Below the pieces are notes generated by a model. That model was not told the origin of the DNA. It ran no database searches and saw only the letters and a list, made by a program, of their open reading frames with translations. Shown here piece by piece: positions 10,401-22,400 of a stretch of 64,000 nt of DNA (the first letter of the stretch is position 1; the number at the start of each line of letters is the position of its first letter). Where the stretch lies: the NCBI GenBank assembly GCA_964036275.1, contig OZ038440.1, positions 10,081,690 through 10,145,689 of the forward strand, read 5' to 3'. This stretch comes from Litoditis marina (Eukaryota; Nematoda; Chromadorea; Rhabditida; Rhabditidae). A program made the translations under genes and the position numbers.

Positions 10401-13400
10401 ATCGATATCAAGATTTTTCAAAACAAACTTATCTATTCTAAGTTGCTCAATGGTTCCCATTACGGGGAGAAGAAGTGAGAAGAAGTTAATCCTCATCGGA
10501 TTGATTTATTCTCATGTTTCCGACATTATACTTTTCTCAGTTGGTGGTATGGTGTTTTTTTGTTTTGATCCCTCTCTTAGGATGACATTTAGAGAGGGTT
10601 GAGACTGCGTTTTTGTGGCTCCCATTATGGAGAAGGCGGTATCATTTGATGCGATATGGAGAGTTTGATATCCCCTCGAGTATGAAAGACATCGACAAGT
10701 TACTACTCGAAAAGGGGGAGGGAGAGAAGAGAGAAAGAGAGAGGGAGAGAGTGAGTGAGTGAGAAAAATAAAGAGAGAGAGAGAGAGAGAGAAAAGAAAC
10801 AACTTTCGGGTTGAAGTTGAAAAACGATAAAAACGATGAATCAGGAAGAACACATTAGATTGGAACGGTGCTTTTCATTTCGAAGGGTTCGAAATTTTTC
10901 TTGCTTCACATGTGATGAAAAATAAGTTCGTGTGGAGAAAGTAAAACGAGAGCTTAGAAAAAAGTGAAAAGGGTCGGGAAGAAGCGTCGAATGATTTACA
11001 AGACCAATAACAACCATAATGTTCAGTGAATGAAAGGTAATATACTCACCTAACATAATAAATAGAATAAATACAACGGACACCCGTCGCTCTTGATGGT
11101 GATGGTCCATGGCTACCTCTTCAGCCTAAAATTGGAGAAGGGTTGAACAAAACCATCCACCCTAGGAGAAAAACAGTTTGTACACTTGTAGTCTGGTCTC
11201 GACCCTCGTTTTTTAAAATTTTGTCAAAACTCTAAACGCACCGGAGCCAAACTACAAACCCAGCAAATGGAAAATAAGACCTGTGTCTTTCTGCGTTCTA
11301 AAATTGTGTATTACTGAACATGAAGTTTTGGTTCAGATTTGATAGTGGTGTTGAGTTGACCTTAGGCGGTTTAAAGTTGGTGACAAAGTTTCCGTTGTAG
11401 TTTCATCTGGACGCCCACCATACTTTACAAGTTTCGAGCGAGACGCAACGGTATCAAACTACAAACACATGAGATAGGGTGAAATACACCGTGATACGCC
11501 TACTTTGGAAAGAGATAGCTTTATATTACCTGAGCTTTAGTGTCTTCACTACCATCCTCACTATTCTGCGTATGGATTTCGGAAATATCTGAAACATATT
11601 CGTTGGTGGTACGCATTAAGTATCATACATTCTTCGATGGGGCTCATGTTGAATAGACTGATAGTGAGCAGATTTAGAACATACAACCTCTTTAGTAGAG
11701 TTTTCTCGAAAACTGAGCGAAAACATGGATCAATCTAGTTGTAATATGGTAGTTCAAAAGTTGTACTAGTAAAAGTTCTACATTTATCGTGTTTATGAAA
11801 ATAAGACCGCGAAGGTAAAACTTATGTGCAACAATTCTATGAAAATACCTTCAAATGTGCCTGCATCCGACAGATTATCCTTTTGTATTCGTTTCATTCT
11901 CTTCTTGCTGTTCAGTAACCGCTGCTGCCGTTGCAATAGTTCTATCGTCGGCATCTAGAATAAAAAGTAGAAATTAGTTCGATAAAACGAGATAATTGTG
12001 CCGAAATTCTATCTCTCGGTGAATAATTTTTTGGTTAGTGAAATTTTTGTGTAAAGTTTTGTAATACTGTGCTGGAAACAGTTTTTCAAGTAAATAATAA
12101 ATAAATAACTGAGTCTCAATTACATGCTATGAAGTGCGGGTGCTCACAGCAAACCTTGGTGATTTTTTACTAGTAGTACAAGGCATCCATGAAATGTCAC
12201 GTAAGACTTCACGTGGCTGAAAACTTCATCATGGGGTGTGACTAGTTTAGATTTTGGTAGAAGTGCAACACCGCAAACTAAACGTACTGAGTCCCGGCGT
12301 TTTACAGTGGGACGAGATTTTTTCTGGAAATGGCGAATCCCATTTTCGCTCACGGAGTGAACGTATAGGAAGTTGATAAACTTACACAATGGAATAACAA
12401 TCCTCAGAAGAAGAGAATAACAAATAAGGAATGAAGGAAAAAATAAAAAAAGAAGGGGGTTGAGATCACACAAGCTTTATTAGATTGGGACAAAAGTTGG
12501 GGGTTGAGATCACACAAGCTTTATTAGATTGGGACAAAAGTTCTCCTTCTCAGAGCAAACAGAAAACACTCACGATTGTTTTCCTCGGTTTTTTCTTGAA
12601 TCGGCAGCATATACATTTGATACACTTCCAGCATTGAGCGTAACAAGAATCCATGAAATTTCGATACGTATTGTGCACCCAAATAATGCCGCCTGAAGTA
12701 AATTATACTCTTAGTAAAACATTTCGTCAAATGAAGCCTATTCACGAGAAAATTGTACGAATGTGTAGCTGGCTCTGACCGAGAATTATTTCGAAACAGC
12801 ATTTGTGATTCTCCATTGCGTATTTCCTAGTTTCTCTGATGAGAGTTTGTAACATTCATTGAAGTTGGACGAAGAAATAGACAAATAAATGAAAAGATTC
12901 TCACCTGACAAGAACCTTCCCATGTCGGCAATGGTAACCAGTATCAAGGGAATACCGAATAAGGCGTAGAATATAATGGCTATTCGACCAGCGTTTGTAC
13001 GAGGCACAATATGGCCGTAACCTAAACGTATTAACGACCTTAAGGATGGTCTAGAAGAGCATTTCACAGAAGAACTAATTAACATCTTGGTCACTGCTAT
13101 CCGTGTTATCACTGCTTTCGAATTGTAAAACAAAATAAACATAGTTGTACAACGTTCAAACTTATGTCAGCTCCAACTGTTGGGAATAATTCACGAATCA
13201 TTCGTGGAGAGCAAAGAGAGGGTAATGTACCTCACGTATTTATCGTTTGAATGACACCGACTATAATATCAAAATATCTGATTTTCATGCATAACAAACC
13301 TAAAATAGAGGATCTTGCTTATATCCCTTTGGGGACTCAGTTTATTCTCAGCACTAGAAGGTAGTTATCGTTCCATACTCATTTGAAGGAATGAATATAA

Positions 13401-16400
13401 CAATCGCAGATGACCTACCAATAGTTGTGATTGCAGTCCAGGAGAAGAAAATGCTCGACTCGAAGGACCATTTGAATGGTCCCGTCCCCGTGATGACGTC
13501 ATCGGGGGTCATGTAGTTGCGGGTATAGTCGATGAACACGTCACGGATGATGGAATCCATACTGAAAATCACAAAAGTTTGAGAATTCCTGAACAAATCG
13601 ATTATTGAGCATTTTACACTTGAAGGAAAGTCTGAGATAAGAAACGTTCGGGTGTTGTGGATGAATATGGGCTCATTGATGAACACATTATATATAGAAT
13701 GACATGGGTACGTCAGTCTACGACAGAAACGGTGAAATGAAACTGTGCAAAATACAAATTGTAGCAAAAGTTTTCGACACACGCTATAACCTATGAATGT
13801 TGATGAACGGGATGAAACTACAAGTACAACGTGATAGATCAGACTACACCGTACAAGTTTGTTTTAGAAAATCGAACTTACCCCTGATGAGCAGTAGTTT
13901 CCCACGATTGAAATGAGGATCCGTTCCCGTGCATTGTCCATAATCGATCGATAATCTTCTTTTTCAGGGAATTAACTCGATGGGCGGTCTCGTTTCGGAG
14001 TTGCTCCTCGAACGGTTTCTCGTACTGAAAAGGAACGAAAGTGAAGAAAATGACAGCAAAGTACATGATAAGTCTACAGGGAGTCACCCAAATCACCGTT
14101 GTAGTTTGATTTCGAATTCCGCCGATATTCAGGATGTTCGACGGGACCAGACTACAAACAGCAGGGTAGGACGACATACGCTGTACTTCGAAAAGAGAAA
14201 CCCTATCATCTTTCTGCATGAATGCCCCATTATCGTTCACTTTTTCACATATATGTTATTTTATAACAAATATTTAATGAAAACATTTTTGAGTTCAGGA
14301 ACCACCACAGGCACCAGAAACAATGTGCTTTAAAGTAAAAAATGAGGATAACGAATCGGTTCAGTCCTATGCTCTAGTTATTTCTATTTGAAAAAATATG
14401 AGATGAAAAACTCACGTGATAGAATATGGCTGCTCCTAACAGGGTGTAGGCTGCGGAGAGTATGACGAGACCCACGTGGGGAAGAGCTATCCGCAGATTC
14501 TGAAAGTATTATTTTTGGAATGTTAGCAACCAGAAGTGAAATATGCGTTTTATGCAGTAGGTGAGTAGTAAAATGAATGGAGTGAGAAGTTTCTGATTCC
14601 TACTATTGTCATCTTCGAGGTGGCGGTTGGACGTAAGGGGACACTCTTACACACTTGAATCATGCAATGATGAAGCAAGCCTAAGAACAGGCAAAATTTT
14701 ATGTTAATTTTTTTGCCAATTCAGTCATTAGTATTTTGTATTTAACAAGCCTTAACCAATTTTGTTATTTATTTTGTCTCATTCATTAATAGTGTTTTAT
14801 TTGCGTGTCCCTTGTCTCCTTTCGTGATGGCCTCACTGAGAGTGGCGAGTTTTTTTCCGGCAGCCCCGTCCCCCCTGAGATTCTACTAAACATCATTCAA
14901 ATAGGGCAACTAGCATTGATCACTACCCCACGACCTTTCCCTTAAAGAATTCGGTATCGAGTGGCGAGGAAAGAATCTACACGAGAAGTAAATTGAATAG
15001 TCACGTAAAGTTCTAATGAGGCATCGTGCACTTTGTTTCGCACTTCACTTCGTTTCTGAGTTCTGCTGTGTTTAACATGTGTCACTGTGTAATTGACTAA
15101 CAGCATAGCCATAATTGGGAGTTACAGTCTTTTTCATTCACATTGAGACTGCTACAGTATTGTTGCAGAACTTTCACTCCGTTTCAATTACGTAACTGTC
15201 AAAGAATGAGTTGATAATTCTCGAATTTATTATAATTATATTGGAAAGGTGGGAGGTGTATCCAATGTAGGACCGTCAGTAGGAATGGTGTGAACTATAC
15301 ACACCGTACGAGACAGAATTATGATCATGCGGGGTTTTTCAATGTATGCTGTGTGAAAATATCGAAGTATAATGGTGATGCGAAGTGCTAATCGTATTTT
15401 TTTAGATAAATAGTAATCCTTAATCCGAAGCTCCCAATCAAACGTGGAGTTTTCCCAAGTTGTACTAACTCTTTTTCAAAAACTGAAATCCGAAATTTAT
15501 TTAAGGTATAGAACAAAATTTTCCCGAGAAAGTTCAGGTGAATATGTGATAAACGTACCCGCTTCCATCGGGACTTTTTTGTATTTTTCTCTGCCGCCTC
15601 CGCTGCCTCCACATTCTCTTCTCCGTCTCTCTCTTGCTCTCCATATAGATTTAACCTCTCCGCACTGGAATTAAAATGGGAAATTGAAGTAGTGTCCAAA
15701 AAACCCGCGGTATTTTGAATTTCTCATCTGTCAAGTTTGTTCTCTTAGCAATAAACCACCTTGTACCACCCAGAGTGTTATAGATTGGTGATAACTCCAC
15801 GCAGTTCCTTGTCTATGTACGTGAAAATGCCTTATTGTTGAGAACCACATCAGAACATCAAGCTTCGGCCGTTTCAACGTTTTACAAGTTCTTTTAAAAT
15901 TAAAACTATCATATTGTCAAATAAAACTCAATGAGAACTGGATTCTATGAGGGTGTGAAACCTAAGAACATGCCTTTTACAGTTTTATTTCACTTAGATT
16001 TAGGTGTTAAATACATAGTTTTGTCTGTAACAAGGATAATATTTCTTGCAACAGATAGGAACATTGGCTGTCGAGGTGTTCGCAATCTACTTTTTCCGTC
16101 TATATAAATATTCGCCGCCGACCCAGTCTGGCGGGCCGAAATTAGATTTGTGGGCCCATATCGCGCGCCCCATCGCCATTCGAACTGCTTCACGGCTAAA
16201 TTATAACTCGATCATGATCCCTGATCCCCAACATTGCGGTTCGAAACTTTGAACCTGAGATTTACAGGCCTAAAGAGTGAAATTTTTGAATAGAGAATAA
16301 AAGTTGGTTTACAGGGTTCAGCGTTTGTTTCTGAACCAAATTTGAGAAAACTATTATTGGTTCTATTCTGTTAAATTTGGAGAGTTGAAGAGTAATTTCT

Positions 16401-19400
16401 CCATGGAGGATCAACAATCGCATTTACCAGATATGAATCACTATCCGATTGTGAATACAAGGAATGTATGGAATTGAGTGAGCACAGTTCCCGAAGTCTA
16501 TTCGACATTTAGTGTCCCACGCCGGAGTAAAGTTGTACACCGGTGGCTAAACTACACAAGTCGGGTCATTTGTGTGAAATGGCTTTGGCGGTGTCGGACA
16601 AAAACGGACGTCGAATGGTGTTACACCAGGTTGTTCTTCGCGGAGTATACGTCGAAAAGACAAAAAGTAGAAAAAAAGATTTGGTGTCTCAAAACGTTAA
16701 ATGGGTCAGATAAGACGTTTGAAATTCATGTTTGCGCTGATTTCCCTGAAAGTGCTCAAGAAAATCAGTTAATTAAAAGAAATCTTGTATGAAAGTTCTT
16801 GATCATGTTGACATTGCTTGCTCAACTTACATTGCTCAAGAAGAAAGTGAAAAAATGTACTTACTCCAGTACAGTCTATCAAACTATCATAGTAATAATT
16901 TAATTTCTCCTCTCTTTCTCTCACTTTCCCACACTATTTCGTAGTTGGAGGTTTCCCCTAAAGAGGTTAGCACCCCTCGTCCAAAGGGGGCCATTTACAA
17001 ATGCGAACCACGGCAGTTAATCCTCCTCAGCATAAGTCGAACTGCTGAGAAATACCCAAAACACTACAATGACGTAGGAACCAAAATATGACTAGAGAGA
17101 GAGTAGAGAAAAATAATTCAGCTTTCATGAAAGTATATTCGTTGTGAACTTATTTAGTTCTGTCAGTATACCTAAAATAACTGCACCCGATTAATCCAAG
17201 TTGTAGTTTGGATCTGGCCTCACAGCACACCTTCAGAATTACGGCTAGAGTGCGGCAGGTTCAAACTACAAACGGCTGTGGAAGTGGCAAACAGACAGAA
17301 TGTGTCAAGTTGTCACCTGTTTTGTCGTGTTTGTAGTTGGATACTTGTGCGTTTTGACATAACTTGAAGATCGTGTTGTGTTGGACACGTGTTATGTTTT
17401 AGTTTTTAGACAAGACAGAACAAATATTGTAGGTTAGTTCTTCAATCGATATCATATATTCTCAATTCAGGTGAAAATCCTCAGGTTAGCCTTTTGTCTG
17501 AGAAAAACTTTCTTTCTCACTGTTCTGGTTAATTTGAGTGTTTGTGTGAATATGAGTCTGTGTGTGTCTGATTGATGCCGCTTGCTATGTTGAGCGCGCG
17601 TGTACTAGCCCCCTTCATTCTAACTTGTCAAGGTCAATGCCCTGAGGGTATACACTAGTATCGAATCAAATTGAGAGATATTAAAAAGAGAATGAATCAA
17701 CCAACAGTGAAAGTAGATCAGAGATCAGATATCAGACAATGAGAGGCAGTGGTGGAAAGGGTGAAACACATATGTAGTGTAGTTTGATCTTCAAGCATAG
17801 CATATCTGCCAACTATTCACTGAAGCGCTCACGGGCAAACTACAACCACAGCTGAATGACACATGATGACATTATCTGCTAGTTTTTCTCATAACGACTA
17901 CTACAACAAAATAGGAAACCTTTCCAAGAGCTAGTCTCACTCCTTCTATACCTGTTTCAAACTGACTCAGGATCAAACACTGAACTTGGTTGGTTGTAAC
18001 ATACTTTGATACTACTAATAGTTACAGAACTAGATAAGCGTTGGACCCAATTCTTCAAATAAAGAGAAAATTAGATGAACAGTAGGTACCGGGATCCACA
18101 ACTACTATACTAGAAGTAAACTGGATAGTCACGTGAAATTAGCATTCTAATGAGGTATAGTGTACTTTTTCATTGCACATTTCTGAGTTCTTTTGTGTTT
18201 GACATGTTTCACGTGACTGTGGAATTGACTAACAGTATATACCTAATCTCCCTTCAATATTAATGTGTATCTTCCTTACTAACATGTGTGGTAACCTCCA
18301 ATGACCCGAGAAGGGTAAATTGGACAATAAACTTAGTCCTTTAATCTGCGTTCTGCGACCCTGGGGTGGCATTTTGTTCGGGATTACACCTTATATTATG
18401 CCATAAGTTGGCTATAAACACGAACATGATAGTTGTCTGCGTCTCACGGAAACATGTGCTCTCTCGATGGTCTCTGCCACCAGATATCATCTGCCGGCCA
18501 CGCTTCTTATAATTGATGCTCAAACCGTTCTCTTTCTCTCTCTACCCCTCTCTATCCATCTATCTCTCTCTCTCCCTCTCTCTTCCCCCCTTTCTGTCCA
18601 TCTCTCTTCTCTCTTGGTCTCTCCTCGTTCTCATTTCTCTCTGTACTTCTCTCCCTCTCCCTCTCTATCTCTCTATCTCTCTATCTCTCTATCTCTCTAT
18701 CTCTCTATCCCTCTCCTTCTCTGGCTCTCTCTCTCTTCTCTCTTAGTCTCTTCCCCTCCTCATTTCTTTTTCTACTTCTCCCTCTCTCTCCCTCTCTCCC
18801 TCTATCTCTGTCCATCTCTCTCCTCTTAGTCTCTCTCTTCTCATCTCTCTCTCTTTTGCAACCCTGCTCTTTATAATTGATGCCGGGTTCGATTTCGCGT
18901 GGAGATGTCAAATCCCGAAAGTGTCTCAAATGTTTCACAACATATTTCACCGAGAAAATCAGACTGGATTCACACCGGAAAATAACACACAAATGAACTT
19001 TCTGAAAAAAATTGCATCTTAGTAATTAGCAACAGTGAAGATTCTTTGTAGTAATATTCCTTTTTCAAAGTAGTCAAGTGATCTCTCTCGATGTCTCCCG
19101 CCTTTCCTCTCTCTCTCCCCCTCTCTTTCTCTCTCCCTCTCATTATATCTCACATTCTCTCTAACTGCTCCTTTAATTCAATAAGGCTCAAGATTTCCTC
19201 AGCATATGGTGTTAGAAGTGTTTAATATCCCACACACGCGCTATTTTCGAAGAATAGCCAGAAATTAAAGAGAGTGTCTAACTGAAGAAAGATCATAGTA
19301 AATTCGTCCAATGCGCATTATTGTCAGAGATAAAAAATTACACGAAAACATTTCATGGATTCAAAAACAGTTATAATTCCGAAATTTCTCAGGAAAACAT

Positions 19401-22400
19401 TATGTTGTTTTTGATTTTGTGAAAATCTACTGACAATTTTTCGGTATGAGAGAAGGTGAATGAGCTATGCAACTCCAAGACCATTGAACTAACAAGTGCA
19501 TACATTCACAGTGGGATGATGGTAATCTCAGTTGACACAAAGTATACTAGAATTCAATTGAATAGTCACGTAAAGTCGGCATTCTAATGAGGAATCGTGC
19601 ACTTTGTCATTGCACATTTTGAGTTCTGCTGTGTTCAACATGTTTCACGTGACTGTGCAATAAGGTACTAATGACATTCATTGCTGAATAGCGAACGAAG
19701 TTGTGTGTAATACGGTAAGACGAAGTGCGTAAAACGATAACTGCTTTTATTGATGTAAGTATGTGATAATTTACTTAAGTTTCAGTATGAAGTATTGTCA
19801 TAGTCTCTTTTGACACGCTTATAGAGCACATTTGTAGCCTCGAACACTTCGTGATGGAGAATCGAAACAAAATCGGGAATCGGTAATCTTTCCGTTAACA
19901 GATACGCAAATAAGACGGACTGAAACTTTGGTATCATACTGTAGAAGTTTGAGTAGAAATGTAAAAGACTATGGCTGAACTTACATTTTTCTGACATGCT
20001 GAGCGTCAATCTGGGAGGACATGTGTGCCGACATTCTACCATGCAAGTTCATCGCCATTTTACGGATGAAAAAGGGAGTTCAGTGTGGGAAGGGGGTTAG
20101 CGGAAGGTGTGGGAACTAGTGGAAAAGAAGCTGGGCTCGGAAGGTGAGGGGGTTATAGATGAGGAGTTAACTGGGAGGTAGCTGATGAGTTACCAGTGAG
20201 GGAGGTGGAACGTTGACTGCGAGGTAGTTTCACTGAGAGGGGAGGTAGGCAGGGAAGAAATTGTGAGATAGATGGGGAGTTAACTGGGAGGTAGGTGGGG
20301 TGAATAACCGAGAAGTAGAAGGAGTAGTGACTGAAAACACTCGTCTAGAAGCTAGTAGGTTGTCTAAAGAAGGCAGGCAGGCATAGTAATTTGAATAATA
20401 GCCCGGCTTAAGATAGCATAGTTCACGCGTTCTCCATCGCCAGACAATGTGCCAAACATTCAAATGTGGTGAGAATGGACAATAAACTGCAAATTTAAGT
20501 AACTTTTTGAGGTGTACATTTTTACTAGAGTGGAAAATAAAACACTGTGGTAGCTAACTCCTTCTATCTTTGTTCACATTTCACGTGGATGTCTAGAAAT
20601 TGAGCATGTGCGACGATTTTATGTCAGTAAAGTTGGAAGAGTGATGTATCTTCTGTGCAGAAGACCAGGTTAAATGTTAGCAGAAGACAACGTTTTCATA
20701 GTGTTAATCCCATTTGAACTTTTTCAACATCGAGTGAGTGGGATAGTTTTTGATTTGTAATATAGCGGACAGCTGAAGATTGCATTATGCATTTTAAACT
20801 TGGCCAAACAAAAACGTAGTCGATTGGCGTTGTTCGAAAGCACATCGGCTGTCAAGTTGCAGATTTTATTTCACAGAGAGTGAAATTTTGTGAAAAAAAA
20901 CCCAGATCAGTGTTCAAATCAGAATCTGATTAGGGAATGAACTCTTAAAATTTGATGGTAAGGATGAGAAAAGAAGAGAGTAAAACTTTAGTATTTCAAA
21001 AACAAAGGCATGGGTTTGTAGTTTGAGCTCATCTCAAAGTTTTGAGGGCAGAACCTTTGTGCTAACTGTAGCGTGAATGGAAGTGTTTGTGAACTGTAAT
21101 GGAGCTCAGGAAAAACTAAAATAACCGTGTATAGCTAAGAGGTAGAAAGAAGGAGAGAAAAGATGAGATTTTGGCAGCTGGAAAAGTCAATTTACAAGTA
21201 GTTTTTTGGGTGAACCAACCTGAGTTCCTCAATTCCGTGTATATTGTGTAAGGAGGGCGGGGAGGACGGGGGCGCTATACTGGCACTAGACGCGCGATGT
21301 TTCATATACAACGGATTCAACATAATAATACTAGCACCACTACGTAATCATGGACCACGGGGATACCGTATACGGTAAGGGGAATATAGATATAGGCAGC
21401 TGGTCGGAGGCTGGTTCCAACCGCCTGGCGCCGACCCAAAAAAGGGGCGGGGCTCCCTGGAGACAGGGTGTTAGCGTGAGATACCCCGAATCACGCGAAT
21501 AATGAAGTACTTGGACGAGTATCAAACCGCCGCTCATAACCACAAACAAACATGGCTGATCAGCACATGATGCACGTGTATAGGATGCGCTCCTAGGCCG
21601 TTGGGTTTGTAGTTCGATCCTGTTGATCTACAGTCGAAATTCGTCCACATTAGCGTGTTTCAAGATCAAACTACAACGAAGATTTAGTCACTTCCTAAAA
21701 TAACGTGACTACTCACGTGTCCGGCGGTGTTGTATTTCGATTCGCTCCATAACAGAGATCGAAATTAGGTCAATAATAGTAATGTACAATCAAAAGAAGA
21801 TAGTCGAAGTAGCGTCATATTTCTCAATTACACTAATCACAGTTAGAAAATTTGAAACACTTCAACAGTACTAATGGATAGATCAAAGGTAGGGTTGTTA
21901 ATCGAGTTAAATTTTTGAGTTTTTCGACTTTCGAGTATTTCGAGTTTTCCGAATTTCGAGTTTTTCGAGTTTTTAGAAATTTCGAGTTTTTCGAGTTTTT
22001 CGAGTTTCGAGTTTTCGAGTTTCAGCAATTTCGAGTTTTTCGAGTTTCGAGTATTTCGAGTTTTGAGAAATTTCGAGTTTTTCGAGTTTCGAGTTTCGAG
22101 TTTTTCGAGTTCTGAAATTTTTCGCGTTTTTCGAGTTTCGAGTTGAACTCGAAACTCGAATTTTCGAGTTTTTTTTCGAGTTTTTCGAGTTCGAGTTTTA
22201 ATTTTAACAACCTTAATCAAAAGTAACGATTTGAATGTCAATTTGAGCTCAAAGATAGGTGAAGCGTTCGAATCATCTTTCACGTAATAAACATGTATTT
22301 GACGGAGTTCGAATGAATAACGGTTTACTTGTCGCTAGCTTCTTCGTTTCCAAAATGTGTGAAAGATCGTATTTTGAAAAAGTTGGGTTGGATCCATCTT

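Noticed and set aside
16478..16792. 104-codon open frame in the large channel intron
   Set aside because: It begins at GTG, has no matching family that I recognise, and no acceptor or donor fits. At this length it can arise by chance.
18467..18829. 120-residue Ser/Leu-rich open frame
   Set aside because: Low-complexity CT tract; periodic sequence keeps frames open by chance.
21843..22283. 146-residue Lys/Arg/Asn-rich open frame on the minus strand and a Phe-rich frame on the plus strand
   Set aside because: Both arise from the TTTTTCGAG array; composition is dictated by the repeat.
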